A stretch of 64,000 nucleotides of DNA from assembly GCF_946887195.1 (NCBI RefSeq), contig NZ_CAMPKE010000015.1, positions 33,982 to 97,981 of the forward strand, in the 5' to 3' direction. Both the position numbers and the translations under genes were made by a program. A model generated the notes under the pieces. That model made no database searches. It was not told the DNA's origin and saw only the letters and a list, made by a program, of their open reading frames with translations. Positions 18,323 through 27,488 of this stretch are shown here, in pieces. The stretch is from an uncultured Halomonas sp. (GTDB lineage Bacteria; Pseudomonadota; Gammaproteobacteria; Pseudomonadales; Halomonadaceae). Each line of letters begins with the position of its first letter. Positions within the stretch are counted from its first letter, which is position 1.

Positions 18323-19630
18323 ATGCGCAGACGTCCGTTTGCTTCGCTGAGTCTGGCGCTGGTGCTGGTTTTTACCACGCTGGGCTTCTGTGCGCAGGCA
18401 CTGGCCGATCAGCAGTTGGACCGTATCGTGGCGGTAGTCAACGACGATGCGATCATGGCCAGCGAGTTGGAGAATCGCGTGGCTCAGGCGCGCAGCCAAC
18501 TGGCTAGCCGGAACATTGCCATGCCCTCCATCGATGTACTGCGCAGCCAGGTGCTGGAGCGCATGATCATCGAGCAGATCCAGTTGCAAATGGCCGAGCA
18601 GGCTAACCTGTCGATCGATGATACCGAGCTCAACCGCGCGGTGCGCGGCGTCGCCGAATCGAATGGCATGACCCTGGATCAGTTCGCCGATGCGCTGGAG
18701 GCCGATGGCCTGTCGCTGGCTATCGTGCGCAATCAGGTGCGTCGCGAAATGCTGATGCGCGACCTGCAGCAGCGTCGTGTAGCCAGCCAGGTCGATATTT
18801 CCGAGCGTGAGGTCGAGCGCTATCTGGAACAGCAGGGCGCCATCAGCAACGTGCGTTATCGGCTGGCGCATATTCTCGTTGCGCTGCCGCGCTCGCCCTC
18901 ACCGGATCAAGTGAGCGCGGCGCAGCGCCAGGCGCAGGAACTCTATGCGAGGCTCCAGAATGGCGCCGATTTCGCGGCGTTGGCGGCAGCCGAGTCCGAT
19001 GGCGGCAATGCCCTGGAGGGGGGCGATCTGGGCTGGCGGCGCGGTGCCGAAATCCCCAGCGTATTCGCCGACGTGGTGCCGGCGCTCGACATAGGCCAGG
19101 TCAGCGAGCCGGTGCGCAGCCCCAGCGGCTTCCATCTGGTCAAACTGGTCGATCGTGAAGGCGGCTCTCAGCAGGCGTTGATTCAGGAACAGCGCGTGCG
19201 GCATATCCTGATCGAGACCAATCCCAACCGCGATGCCCAGGAAGCCATGGCGCTTGCCGAGCAGACGCGCCAGCGAATCGTCTCCGGTGAGGATTTCGCC
19301 AGCGTGGCCCAGCAGGTCAGCGACGATCGCGGCAGCGCACTCAACGGTGGCATGCTGGGCTGGGTGCGCCCCGGCCAGATGGTGCCATCGTTCGAGGAGG
19401 CGATGAGCCGGCTCCCGGTGGGGCAGGTCTCCCAGCCGGTACGCTCGCGTTTCGGTTACCACCTGATCGAAGTGCTCGACCGTCGTCAGCAGGATGTGAC
19501 CGATGAGGCGCAGCGCAACCGGATCCGCCAGACGCTGTTCCAGCGCAAGGTCAACGACGAACTGGAGGCTTGGTTGCAGCAGATTCGCGCCGAGGCTTAC
19601 GTCGATAACCGTCTGACTCCGGAGGGCTGA
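18323..19630 (+). CDS. surA: Periplasmic chaperone / peptidyl-prolyl isomerase SurA
   Basis: A 435-residue SurA. It has a signal peptide (hydrophobic segment ending ALADQQLDRI), an N-terminal chaperone domain (VAVVNDDAIMASELENRV), and two parvulin domains, seen as the repeats VRYRLAHILVALP and QRVRHILIETNP, each ending in a GF/GYHL motif. It escorts beta-barrel proteins, LptD included, to the Bam complex. I prefer the ATG at 18323, eight bases after GAGG, to the GTG at 18308. It lies 18 bp after lptD. Confidence 0.94.
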   Translation: MRRRPFASLSLALVLVFTTLGFCAQALADQQLDRIVAVVNDDAIMASELENRVAQARSQLASRNIAMPSIDVLRSQVLERMIIEQIQLQMAEQANLSIDDTELNRAVRGVAESNGMTLDQFADALEADGLSLAIVRNQVRREMLMRDLQQRRVASQVDISEREVERYLEQQGAISNVRYRLAHILVALPRSPSPDQVSAAQRQAQELYARLQNGADFAALAAAESDGGNALEGGDLGWRRGAEIPSVFADVVPALDIGQVSEPVRSPSGFHLVKLVDREGGSQQALIQEQRVRHILIETNPNRDAQEAMALAEQTRQRIVSGEDFASVAQQVSDDRGSALNGGMLGWVRPGQMVPSFEEAMSRLPVGQVSQPVRSRFGYHLIEVLDRRQQDVTDEAQRNRIRQTLFQRKVNDELEAWLQQIRAEAYVDNRLTPEG

Positions 19631-19632
19631 CG

Positions 19633-20649
19633 ATGTTACCGGTGCTGGCCCTGACCACCGGCGAGCCGGCCGGCATAGGGCCGGAGCTGGCGCTGATGCT
19701 GGCCGCGGCGAAGGCGCCGCTGCCCGGTCGGGTGGTGGCGATCGGCGATCCCGATCTGCTGGCCGAGCGTGCCCGCCGGCTGGGGTTGGCCATCGAGCTA
19801 CCGGTGCTGGACGAACAGGCCAGCGTGCCCGCCTCGCGCCCTGGTGTGTTGCCGATCTGGCCGGTGGCACTGCGTGCGCCGGCAAGCCCCGGCGCGCTCG
19901 ACCCCGCCAACGCCGGTTACGTGCTCGAGACGCTGGATGTGGCGATCGCCGCGTGTCGTAGCGCGCGCGCCCAGGCGATGGTCACCGCGCCGCTGCACAA
20001 GGGCGCGATCATCGAGGGCGGCCACCCTGATTTCACCGGGCATACCGAATATCTGCGCGATGCCTGCGCGGTCGATGAAGTGGTGATGATGCTCGCCACC
20101 CAACTCGCTGCGCCAGCAGAACAGGCGCTGCGCGTGGCGCTGGCCAGCGTGCATCTGCCGCTGCGCGAGGTGGCGGATGCGATCACCGCCGAGGGGCTGA
20201 TCCGCGTATTACGGATTCTCGATGGCGATCTGCGCCGCTATTTTGGCATTGAAAAGCCGCGTATCGCGGTCTGCGGGCTCAATCCTCACGCTGGCGAGAG
20301 CGGTCACCTGGGGCGCGAGGAGCTCGATGTGATCATACCGACACTGCAGCGATTGCGCGGCGAAGGGCTGCGGCTCGACGGCCCACTACCCGCCGATACT
20401 CTGTTCACGCCGCGCCATCTCGATGGCATCGATGCCGTATTGGCGATGTATCACGATCAGGGTCTGCCGGTACTCAAGTACGCCGGCTTCGGTCGCGCCG
20501 CCAATATCACCCTCGGGCTACCCATCGTGCGCACTTCGGTGGATCATGGCACCGCGCTGGACTTGGCCGGCACCGGCACGGCCGATACCGGAAGCCTGCG
20601 TGTCGCCCTCGAGGTGGCCGCCGAGATGGCGCACGCCGCCGGCCGTTGA
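19633..20649 (+). CDS. pdxA: 4-hydroxythreonine-4-phosphate dehydrogenase PdxA
   Basis: A 338-residue PdxA, which oxidises 4-hydroxythreonine 4-phosphate in the DXP-dependent pyridoxal phosphate pathway. Family marks are LALTTGEPAGIGPELAL at the start and the metal-binding histidines in DFTGHTEYLRDA and AMYHDQGLPVLKYAGFG, followed by IVRTSVDHGTALDLAGTG. It begins two bases after the surA stop and ends 35 bp before the rsmA start. Confidence 0.95.
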   Translation: MLPVLALTTGEPAGIGPELALMLAAAKAPLPGRVVAIGDPDLLAERARRLGLAIELPVLDEQASVPASRPGVLPIWPVALRAPASPGALDPANAGYVLETLDVAIAACRSARAQAMVTAPLHKGAIIEGGHPDFTGHTEYLRDACAVDEVVMMLATQLAAPAEQALRVALASVHLPLREVADAITAEGLIRVLRILDGDLRRYFGIEKPRIAVCGLNPHAGESGHLGREELDVIIPTLQRLRGEGLRLDGPLPADTLFTPRHLDGIDAVLAMYHDQGLPVLKYAGFGRAANITLGLPIVRTSVDHGTALDLAGTGTADTGSLRVALEVAAEMAHAAGR

Positions 20650-20684
20650 CGTTTCGAATCGCCATTCAAGGACTCTTTTTTCGC

Positions 20685-21488
20685 ATGTCATCCCGCCCCC
20701 CGCTTCATCGGGCCCGCAAGCGTTTCGGGCAGAACTTTCTGCGTGATCCTGGCATCGTCTCGCGCATCGTGCGCGCGATTGCGCCGCATCCCGGTGAGCG
20801 TCTGGTCGAGATCGGCCCCGGTCAGGGCGCGCTCACCGAACCCCTGATCGAAGCCGCCGGGGCGCTCGAGGTGATCGAGCTCGATCGTGATCTGATTCCG
20901 GGGCTGCGCGTTCAATTCTTCAACTACTCTGATTTCACGATACACGAGGGCGATGCGCTGAAGTTCGACTTCACCGCGCTCAAGGGCGAGGGACCGGCGC
21001 TGCGGGTGGTGGGTAACCTGCCTTACAACATCTCCACGCCGCTGATTTTTCACCTGCTCGCGGCGCGCGGTGCCGTGGCCGACATGCACTTCATGCTGCA
21101 GAAGGAAGTCGTCGAGCGCCTGGCGGCATCACCCGGCGGCGCCGATTGGGGCCGGTTGTCGGTCATGGCCCAGTATCATTGCCGGGTGGATTCGCTGTTC
21201 ATCGTGCCGCCCGAATCCTTCACACCCCAGCCCAAGGTGGATTCGGCCATCGTGCGCCTGGTGCCGCACAACGAGTTGCCGCACCCGGCTGACGACGAGG
21301 CGCTATTCGCCGATCTCGTACGCGAGGCCTTCAGCCAGCGGCGCAAGACGCTGCGCAACAATCTCAAGGGGCGCATCGGCGGCGAAGCGCTTCAGACGCT
21401 GGGTATCGATCCGTCGCGGCGGCCGCAGACATTGAGCGTCGCCGAACTGGTCACTATCGCCAACCATCTGGCCAAGGGGAACGCATGA
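20685..21488 (+). CDS. rsmA: 16S rRNA dimethyladenosine transferase RsmA (KsgA)
   Basis: A 267-residue methyltransferase that dimethylates A1518 and A1519 of 16S rRNA. The N-terminal ARKRFGQNFLRDP, the SAM motif LVEIGPGQGALTEPL and the catalytic NLPYNISTPLI are all present. The start at 20685 gives the expected N-terminus; the longer frame begins with a TTG inside pdxA. The stop overlaps the apaG ATG (ATGA). Confidence 0.95.
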   Translation: MSSRPPLHRARKRFGQNFLRDPGIVSRIVRAIAPHPGERLVEIGPGQGALTEPLIEAAGALEVIELDRDLIPGLRVQFFNYSDFTIHEGDALKFDFTALKGEGPALRVVGNLPYNISTPLIFHLLAARGAVADMHFMLQKEVVERLAASPGGADWGRLSVMAQYHCRVDSLFIVPPESFTPQPKVDSAIVRLVPHNELPHPADDEALFADLVREAFSQRRKTLRNNLKGRIGGEALQTLGIDPSRRPQTLSVAELVTIANHLAKGNA

Positions 21489-21868
21489 GCGAACTCGCCG
21501 CGTCCGTCCGTGTCGATGTCGAGCCCGCGTATCGCGCCGACGAGTCGTCGCCCGCCGAACAGCGCTTCGTGTTCAGCTATACCATCACCGTGCATAACCA
21601 TTCGTCCTGCTCGGTACAGCTGCTGGCGCGCTACTGGAAGATCACCCAGGGCAGTGGCAAGGTGCAGGAGGTGCGCGGCAAGGGCGTCATCGGCAAGCAG
21701 CCGTTGATCGCGCCGGGGCAGGTCTTTCGCTATACCAGCCGGGCGGTGCTCGACTGCCCGGTCGGGGTGATGGAAGGCTCCTATACCTGCATCGATACCG
21801 CCGCTCAGCGATCGTTCGATGTCGCCATCGCGCCGTTCCGCCTGGCCGGGCCGAATCAGGTGCATTGA
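21485..21868 (+). CDS. apaG: ApaG protein
   Basis: A 127-residue protein of the ApaG/DUF525 fold (fibronectin-III-like). Typical stretches are FVFSYTITVHNHSSCSVQLL, ARYWKITQGSGK and PGQVFRYTSRAVLDCPVGVM. The biochemical role is not settled; it is almost always found beside apaH. It overlaps rsmA by four bases. Confidence 0.93.
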   Translation: MSELAASVRVDVEPAYRADESSPAEQRFVFSYTITVHNHSSCSVQLLARYWKITQGSGKVQEVRGKGVIGKQPLIAPGQVFRYTSRAVLDCPVGVMEGSYTCIDTAAQRSFDVAIAPFRLAGPNQVH

Positions 21869-21886
21869 CGTTACATAGGGAGGTTC

Positions 21887-22714
21887 ATGACCACGTATGC
21901 CATCGGCGATCTGCAGGGCTGTCACGCCGAGTTCGTGGCCCTGCTGACACGGCTCGAGTTCGATGCGCGCCACGACCGGCTGTGGCTCGCCGGCGATCTC
22001 ATCAACCGGGGGCCCGATTCGCTGGCCTGCCTGCGCGAGGTGCATGCGTTGGGCGACGCCGCCCAGGTGGTGCTGGGCAATCATGATCTGCATTTGCTGG
22101 CGATCGCGCGGGGCGGCATGGGTCAGAAACGCTCGGATACCCTGGAGGCGATTCTCGCTGCGCCGGACTGCGACCGGCTGCTCGATTGGCTGCAGGCCCA
22201 ACCGCTGTGGGTGGATGATGGCATCGACGATGCCGACCGGGTCACCGTGATGACCCACGCCGGATTGCCGCCGTGGTGGTCGGTACCGCGCGCGCGTGAA
22301 CTGGCCGGCGAGGTCGAAGCGGCACTGCGCGGCCAACAGGCGGGTGCCTTCCTGGAGCGCATGTATGGGGATACGCCACAGCGCTGGCACGACGATCTCG
22401 AGGGCATCGATCGACTGCGCGTCATCGTCAACGTCTTCACTCGAATGCGTTTCGTCGCCGCCGACGGCACGCTGGATTTCAGCGCCAAGGCGGGGCTCGA
22501 TTCCGCGCCCGAGGGCTTCGCGCCGTGGTTCACCTATCCTCGTAGTGACGATCCGCGCATGCTGTTCGGTCACTGGGCGGCACTGGGCGGACAAACGCCG
22601 GGAGCGGTGGTGCGCGCCGAGGCGCTGGACACCGGTTGCGTATGGGGCGGTGCGCTGACCGCACTCGACCTGACCCGTGGCGAGCGCATCAGTGAACCCT
22701 GCCAAACTTCATGA
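21887..22714 (+). CDS. apaH: Symmetrical bis(5'-nucleosyl)-tetraphosphatase ApaH
   Basis: A 275-residue metallophosphoesterase that splits Ap4A to two ADP, and is known to remove Np4 caps from RNA. The metal motifs YAIGDLQGC, LAGDLINRGPDS and VVLGNHDLHLL are intact. It has a TAGGGAGG ribosome site, 18 bp after apaG. Confidence 0.95.
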   Translation: MTTYAIGDLQGCHAEFVALLTRLEFDARHDRLWLAGDLINRGPDSLACLREVHALGDAAQVVLGNHDLHLLAIARGGMGQKRSDTLEAILAAPDCDRLLDWLQAQPLWVDDGIDDADRVTVMTHAGLPPWWSVPRARELAGEVEAALRGQQAGAFLERMYGDTPQRWHDDLEGIDRLRVIVNVFTRMRFVAADGTLDFSAKAGLDSAPEGFAPWFTYPRSDDPRMLFGHWAALGGQTPGAVVRAEALDTGCVWGGALTALDLTRGERISEPCQTS

Positions 22715-22739
22715 TCAATAGCGCTGCGCTGGAGGTTGC

Positions 22740-23072
22740 ATGAGCCAAGCCGCTTTCGAACATCTCGATCACACGACTCTCGAAGCCTGGCTGGACGCCG
22801 GTCAGCCGCTGACCCTGGTGGATATTCGCGACCCGATGAGCTACGCCCAGGGGCATATTCCCGGTAGCCGCCATCTCGACAATGCCACGGTCGGCGATCT
22901 GCTCGATGCGGCGCCGCGCGAGCGCACGCTGGTGGTGGTCTGCTATCACGGCCACTCCAGTCAACAGGCGGCGGACTGGTTGGCGGGCCAGGGCTTTACC
23001 CAGGTGTATAGCCTGGATGGTGGCTTCACCGACTGGCAGGTACATCATCCGCATCGCGTCGCCAATGAGTGA
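22740..23072 (+). CDS. glpE: Thiosulfate sulfurtransferase GlpE
   Basis: A 110-residue single rhodanese domain. The active-site loop [14 protein letters not shown] holds the catalytic cysteine, and [20 protein letters not shown] is the usual N-terminal motif. GlpE moves sulfane sulfur from thiosulfate to thiol or cyanide acceptors. A GGAGG site precedes the ATG. The stop codon overlaps the start of cca by eight bases. Confidence 0.9.
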   Translation: MSQAAFEHLDHTTLEAWLDAGQPLTLVDIRDPMSYAQGHIPGSRHLDNATVGDLLDAAPRERTLVVVCYHGHSSQQAADWLAGQGFTQVYSLDGGFTDWQVHHPHRVANE

Positions 23073-24243
23073 GATGGCGCACGGCAGGGACCATTATGTC
23101 GCCGGTCTCGATGTCTACCGAGTAGGTGGCGCGGTGCGCGACGCGCGCTTGGGCTGGCCGGTGGTGGATCAGGATTGGGTGGTGGTCGGCGCCACGCCTG
23201 ACGAGATGCGCGCGCGGGGCTTCAAACCGGTGGGCCGCGATTTCCCGGTCTTTCTGCATCCCGAGACGCACGAGGAGTATGCGCTGGCACGCACCGAGCG
23301 CAAGCAAGGCCACGGCTATACTGGATTCGAGGTGCATGCCAGCCCCGATGTGACGCTGGAGGACGACCTGGCGCGGCGCGATCTAACCATCAACGCCATG
23401 GCCGAGACCTTGGATGGCGAACTGATCGACCCTTTCCATGGCCAGCGCGATCTCGAGGCACGCCTGCTACGCCACGTCTCGCGGGCTTTCATCGAAGACC
23501 CGTTGCGGGTATTGCGCACGGCGCGTTTCCTTGCACGTTATAAAGGGCTGGGCTTCGCCATCGCCGACGAGACCCAGGCGCTGATGCGTCAATTGACCGC
23601 CAATGGCGAGATTGGCCATCTGGTCGCCGAGCGTGTCTGGCAGGAAACCGAAAAGGCGCTGGGCGAGGCGCACCCCGAGGCCTATTTCCAGGCGCTATCC
23701 GCAAGCGGGGCATTGGCGGTGCTAATGCCTGAGCTTGACGCCGACGACGCATCATTGAAACGGGCGCTGGCCCGCCTCGGCAAGCCGCCGGAAGACGATG
23801 GCGCCCTGGCCCACTGGCGCTGGGCGCGACTCTGCGAGCATCTCGATGAGCCCTCGCGCAAGGCACTGCAGGAGCGCTTGCGGGTACCCAACGCCTGGCG
23901 CGATCTGGCGCGTCAGGCGGCACTCACCCGAGCGCTATGGCGCGAGGCCGAGCAAGCCCCCTTGAGCGCCGAGCGAATCCTGCGCTGGCTGGGTGAGGTC
24001 GACGCCTGGCGACGCAGCGAGCGTATGGCGCCGCTGCTGGCCCTGGTCAGCCTGGAAAACGAAGAGCTGGCCACCGACCTGTCACTGGCCTGGCGGTTGG
24101 CTTCCCAGGTATTGCCACGACAACTGGTCGACGAAGGCTTTCAGGGTGGCGCGCTGGGTAAGGAGCTAACGCGACGCCGGCAGCTGGAAATCGAGACCGC
24201 TCTGCATGGCGAAACGAAGGAGCCGGGCTCAGGCCGCGCGTGA
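23065..24243 (+). CDS. cca: CCA tRNA nucleotidyltransferase
   Basis: A 392-residue class II CCA-adding enzyme. It has [15 protein letters not shown], the catalytic DxD in [13 protein letters not shown], the [14 protein letters not shown] motif and the RNA-binding [16 protein letters not shown]. The bacterial multifunctional form usually carries an HD phosphohydrolase domain in the C-terminal half. Here I see no HD pair or the preceding conserved histidines, so only the nucleotidyltransferase activity is supported. Start codons at 23065 or 23074 are both possible. The 3' end overlaps folK by 15 bp on the opposite strand. Confidence 0.9.
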   Translation: MSEMAHGRDHYVAGLDVYRVGGAVRDARLGWPVVDQDWVVVGATPDEMRARGFKPVGRDFPVFLHPETHEEYALARTERKQGHGYTGFEVHASPDVTLEDDLARRDLTINAMAETLDGELIDPFHGQRDLEARLLRHVSRAFIEDPLRVLRTARFLARYKGLGFAIADETQALMRQLTANGEIGHLVAERVWQETEKALGEAHPEAYFQALSASGALAVLMPELDADDASLKRALARLGKPPEDDGALAHWRWARLCEHLDEPSRKALQERLRVPNAWRDLARQAALTRALWREAEQAPLSAERILRWLGEVDAWRRSERMAPLLALVSLENEELATDLSLAWRLASQVLPRQLVDEGFQGGALGKELTRRRQLEIETALHGETKEPGSGRA

Positions 24244-24762
24244 GATGAGCCGGCCGCGCCATTTGAAATCCACCGGCCACAACCGCTGCCCGCCGGAGTC
24301 GAAGGCCGCCCACAGGTCGGCGTAGCGAATTCCGCTGATCGGGTGCCGGGTATCAGGCAGCAACTCGGCCAGGGGCTGGAGGACGAAGGCGCTACTGGTG
24401 ATCTCATCGCGGGGCAGCGCTACGCCAGCGATATTGCCGACCAGCTCGCCCACCGTCAGCAGATCGACATCCAGCGTGCGCGGGCTGAACTTGGCGCTGT
24501 CGGCGCGCCGGCCATAGGCGAATTCGAGGCGCTTGCACCAATTCTGCAACTCGGCGACCGTGGCCTGCTGTTCAGAGCCCTGGCTCTCGAAGGCGGCGAT
24601 CAGGTTGTAGAAGTTACGGCCATCTTCGAAGCCGACCGGCTCGCTCTCGAAGACCCGCGAGACCTCGAGGTGCGTGAAGTCGGCGTACAACGCATCGAGG
24701 CAGGCGAGCACGTGGCGCTCGCGCTCGATATTGCTGCCGATACTGACGACCACCTGCACCAT
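24229..24762 (-). CDS. folK: Pyrophosphokinase FolK (HPPK)
   Basis: A 177-residue 6-hydroxymethyl-7,8-dihydropterin pyrophosphokinase. The start [15 protein letters not shown], the [16 protein letters not shown] segment and the metal-binding [14 protein letters not shown] are characteristic. Pterin activation precedes coupling to p-aminobenzoate in folate synthesis. The ATG at 24762 shares a base with the folB stop (TGATG), so the genes are coupled. The 3' end overlaps cca. Confidence 0.92.
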   Translation of the reverse strand: MVQVVVSIGSNIERERHVLACLDALYADFTHLEVSRVFESEPVGFEDGRNFYNLIAAFESQGSEQQATVAELQNWCKRLEFAYGRRADSAKFSPRTLDVDLLTVGELVGNIAGVALPRDEITSSAFVLQPLAELLPDTRHPISGIRYADLWAAFDSGGQRLWPVDFKWRGRLISRAA

Positions 24763-25115
24763 CAACACTGCCCCCGTTCGATGCGGACACCGACGGCGGC
24801 GGCATTGGCCACGGCGCCCGGTTTGCGCAGCGTCAAGCGTAGCCAGGCAATCGCGAACTCCTGACGCAGCAAGGCCGCGAGACGCTCGGCGAAGGTTTCC
24901 ACCAGGGCAAAGCTGCTGGCCTCGGCAAATTCGCCGATACGCGTGCTGATCGCCGCATAATTCAGGGTCTTGTTCAGGTCGTCATCCGCTGCGGCGGGGC
25001 GGATGTCGGCGGCCATTTCCAGATCCAGCACCAAGCGTTGGCGTATAGTGCGCTCCCAATCGTAGACACCGATGACGGTTTCCACGCTCAGGCCCTCGAT
25101 CAGCACGCGATCCAC
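24762..25115 (-). CDS. folB: Dihydroneopterin aldolase FolB
   Basis: A 117-residue FolB, which cleaves dihydroneopterin to glycolaldehyde and 6-hydroxymethyl-dihydropterin, the FolK substrate. The segment VIGVYDWERTIRQRLVLDLE is the family signature, and LNYAAISTRIGEFAEA with LVETFAERLA follows. It is divergent from plsY, with 94 bp between the starts. Confidence 0.92.
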   Translation of the reverse strand: MDRVLIEGLSVETVIGVYDWERTIRQRLVLDLEMAADIRPAAADDDLNKTLNYAAISTRIGEFAEASSFALVETFAERLAALLRQEFAIAWLRLTLRKPGAVANAAAVGVRIERGQC

Positions 25116-25209
25116 GCGACTTCCTCCGATGGCAAAATTTCGATTGTAGCGCGCAAAGCTGGCAGAATCTCAGGTCATTGTCACCATCCAATCGCTGCCG
25201 GGCCAAGCC

Positions 25210-25848
25210 ATGTCGCATTCTGACGTCGCCCTCCTCACTGCGGCCCTGATGGGGCTGGGCTATCTCTGCGGCGCCTGTCTGGGAGCGCTGTGGATATGCC
25301 GCCTGGCCGGTGCCGGCGACCCGCGCCTGCTCGGTTCCCACAATCCGGGGTTTTCGAATGTCCTGCGCGTGCATGGCATGCGTCTGGCTCTGGCAACGCT
25401 TACGTTCGATGCCGCCAAGGGCGTACCGGCGCTATGGCTGGCCAAGGCCAGCGGCCTGCCGACCTGGGCGCAAGGCCTGGTGGGGCTCGGCGTGTTGCTG
25501 GGACATAGCTACCCGCTATGGCACCGCTTTCGAGGTGGTAAATCGGTGGCCAGCGCATTTGGCGTGCTGCTGATGCTGACGCCATTGGTGGCGCTGATCT
25601 GTGCCGCCTGTTGGATAGTGCTGGCCTGGCGGGTACACACCGCGGCGGTGGCTTCGCTGGCGAGTGCGGCGCTGGCGCCGCTGGCCAGCGTCTGGCTGGC
25701 GCGGGATTACGTATGGGTGATCATCGCTTTCGCCGTGCTGGTACTGGTGCGCCACGTATGGAATATCCAGCGCCTGGGGCGCGGTACCGAGCCGGCCATT
25801 CAAGAGCGGCGCGAGGATGAGCGTCGGATCAGGCCGCCGGAGGAGTGA
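25210..25848 (+). CDS. plsY: Glycerol-3-phosphate acyltransferase PlsY-like protein
   Basis: A 212-residue membrane protein with about five hydrophobic segments and the three PlsY motifs: [23 protein letters not shown] and [21 protein letters not shown]. PlsY moves the acyl group of acyl phosphate to glycerol 3-phosphate, the first step of phospholipid synthesis. The first motif differs from the usual GSGNxGATN (His for Gly, FS for AT) and the third has GGKSVA for GGKGVA. The family is secure; full activity is likely but the substitutions deserve a check. The last 20 bp overlap tsaD on the other strand. Confidence 0.85.
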   Translation: MSHSDVALLTAALMGLGYLCGACLGALWICRLAGAGDPRLLGSHNPGFSNVLRVHGMRLALATLTFDAAKGVPALWLAKASGLPTWAQGLVGLGVLLGHSYPLWHRFRGGKSVASAFGVLLMLTPLVALICAACWIVLAWRVHTAAVASLASAALAPLASVWLARDYVWVIIAFAVLVLVRHVWNIQRLGRGTEPAIQERREDERRIRPPEE

Positions 25849-26863
25849 GCCGGTCGAGAGGCCAGCGCGGCACGGCACGCATGGCATCACTGTCGCGTTC
25901 TCCTGCCAGTAGGCGCTGAGCACCGACGTAAGCGATCATGGCGCCGTTATCGGTGCAGAAGCGTCCGCGTGGATAGTAGGCCCGGGCGCCGCGCTTGGCG
26001 GCCTCAACATCGAGTCGTTCGCGCAGGCGCGTGTTGGCGCTGACGCCGCCCGCGACCACCAGCCGTTTCAATCCGGTCTGATCGAGTGCGCGGCGGCATT
26101 TGATCACCAGCGTATCGACCACCGCTTCCTCGAAGGCGCGGGCGATATCGGCGCGGTCCCGGTCATCGAGTTCGCCGGCCTCATCGCGTAGCTTGTTGGC
26201 GGCGGTCAGGGTATGCGTCTTGAGCCCCGAAAAACTGAAATCCAGACCCGGTCGATCGGTCATCGGCCTGGGAAAGCGAAAGCGCCGGGGGTCGCCCTGT
26301 TCCGCCAGGCGCGCTACCTGGGGGCCACCGGGGTAGGCCAGCCCAAGCATCTTGGCGGCCTTGTCGAAGGCTTCGCCGGCGGCATCATCCACCGATTCGC
26401 CGAGTAGCCGATAGCGACCCAGGCCGCCCACCTCGACCAATTGCGTGTGACCGCCGGAAACCAGCAGTGCGATGAACGGGAAGGCCGGTGGCTCGTCTTC
26501 GAGCATCGGCGCCAGCAAGTGGCCCTCCATATGGTGCACGCCGAGTACAGGAATGTTCAGCGCCCGCGCCAGGCCATGCGAGGTGCTGGCGCCGACCATC
26601 AGCGCGCCGATCAGCCCGGGGCCGGCGGTGTAGGCGATGCCGTCGAGATCACCGCGAGTCAGCTTGGCCGCGTCGAGAATGTCCTGAATCAGCGGCAGCA
26701 GCTTGCGGGTATGATCACGCGAGGCGAGCTCGGGGACCACACCGCCATACTCGGCATGCATGGCGATCTGGCTGTAAAGCACATCGGCCAGCAGGCCGCG
26801 ATCGGTGTCATATAATGCGACGCCGGTCTCGTCGCAGGAGGTTTCAATCCCCAGTACGCGCAT
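25829..26863 (-). CDS. tsaD: tRNA N6-threonylcarbamoyladenosine transferase TsaD
   Basis: A 344-residue TsaD (Gcp/Kae1), which moves threonylcarbamoyl to A37 of ANN-decoding tRNAs together with TsaB and TsaE. The start [19 protein letters not shown], the iron-binding [14 protein letters not shown] and [15 protein letters not shown] are diagnostic. It is divergent from rpsU, the usual proteobacterial arrangement. The 3' end overlaps plsY by 20 bp. Confidence 0.95.
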   Translation of the reverse strand: MRVLGIETSCDETGVALYDTDRGLLADVLYSQIAMHAEYGGVVPELASRDHTRKLLPLIQDILDAAKLTRGDLDGIAYTAGPGLIGALMVGASTSHGLARALNIPVLGVHHMEGHLLAPMLEDEPPAFPFIALLVSGGHTQLVEVGGLGRYRLLGESVDDAAGEAFDKAAKMLGLAYPGGPQVARLAEQGDPRRFRFPRPMTDRPGLDFSFSGLKTHTLTAANKLRDEAGELDDRDRADIARAFEEAVVDTLVIKCRRALDQTGLKRLVVAGGVSANTRLRERLDVEAAKRGARAYYPRGRFCTDNGAMIAYVGAQRLLAGERDSDAMRAVPRWPLDRLTPPAA

Positions 26864-26944
26864 GATTGTCTTGGCTCGTTGGTCAGGCGAAGGTGGCTAT
26901 TCTACGTGTTTGCGCCGGCATCGGCATGGCCGAAGGCCACGAAT

Positions 26945-26973
26945 TTGCAAAGAACGGCGCCTGCGACTAGAAT
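26945..26973 (+). promoter_or_regulatory. Sigma70-like promoter for rpsU-dnaG-rpoD
   Basis: TTGCAA (26945-26950) and TAGAAT (26968-26973) are separated by 17 bp in the tsaD-rpsU spacer, about 170 bp before the rpsU ATG. Both boxes are close to consensus. In E. coli this operon has promoters in the same place. Confidence 0.55.
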
Positions 26974-27142
26974 ATCGAACGCTGTAAGACTGGGTCGTGC
27001 ATCCCGCTGCCTGTTTTGATCCCTCTCGTCGCGTCTACGCTTGGCTTCATTTTAGAGTCGAGTGTCCGCTGCGTTGATGGGCGACAGCATCACTGATGTG
27101 CGTTCAAACCGAACTCATGATTCCAAGGTAGGTGAGTGCTTA

Positions 27143-27358
27143 ATGCCTTCTGTCAAAGTACGCGATAACGAGCCGTTCGACGTCGCACTGCGTCGCTTCA
27201 AACGTTCCTGCGAAAAAGCCGGCGTTCTGTCTGAAGTCCGTCGCCGCGAGAACTACGAGAAGCCGACCGCGGTACGCAAGCGCAAGGCTGCGGCGGCGGT
27301 CAAGCGCCACGCCAAGAAGCTTCAGCGCGAGCACAAGCGTTTCGAACGGTTGTATTGA
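27143..27358 (+). CDS. rpsU: 30S ribosomal protein S21
   Basis: A 71-residue S21, full normal length: [20 protein letters not shown] at the start and a lysine/arginine-rich helix to the end (EHKRFERLY). S21 sits near the 3' end of 16S rRNA and aids initiation. The ATG at 27143 follows GGTGAG. It is the first gene of the macromolecular synthesis operon rpsU-dnaG-rpoD. Confidence 0.96.
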   Translation: MPSVKVRDNEPFDVALRRFKRSCEKAGVLSEVRRRENYEKPTAVRKRKAAAAVKRHAKKLQREHKRFERLY

Positions 27359-27367
27359 TCCGTACTG

Positions 27368-27428
27368 GAGGCAGGTGACTGCCTCAGAGGGACGCCAAGC
27401 GGCCGCCATCCGGTGGCCGTTTGTTTTT
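27368..27428 (+). terminator. Double hairpin terminator/attenuator between rpsU and dnaG
   Basis: The first hairpin is a perfect 7-bp stem, GAGGCAG (27368-27374) with CTGCCTC (27379-27385). The second, CGGCCGCC (27400-27407) with GGTGGCCG (27412-27419), has one G-T pair, a four-base loop and is followed by TTTGTTTTT. The second has the form of an intrinsic terminator. The E. coli operon has a partial terminator at this place that lowers dnaG expression relative to rpsU. Confidence 0.75.
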
Positions 27429-27488
27429 GTGTCCACGATGTCTTTCCCTAGTGACCCCGCTAGTGCGTTTCGTTCGAGAGCCTAACCG

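Noticed and set aside
20646..20684. TTG start for rsmA giving 13 more residues
   Set aside because: The ATG at 20685 gives the normal N-terminus before RKRFGQNFL; the extension starts within pdxA.
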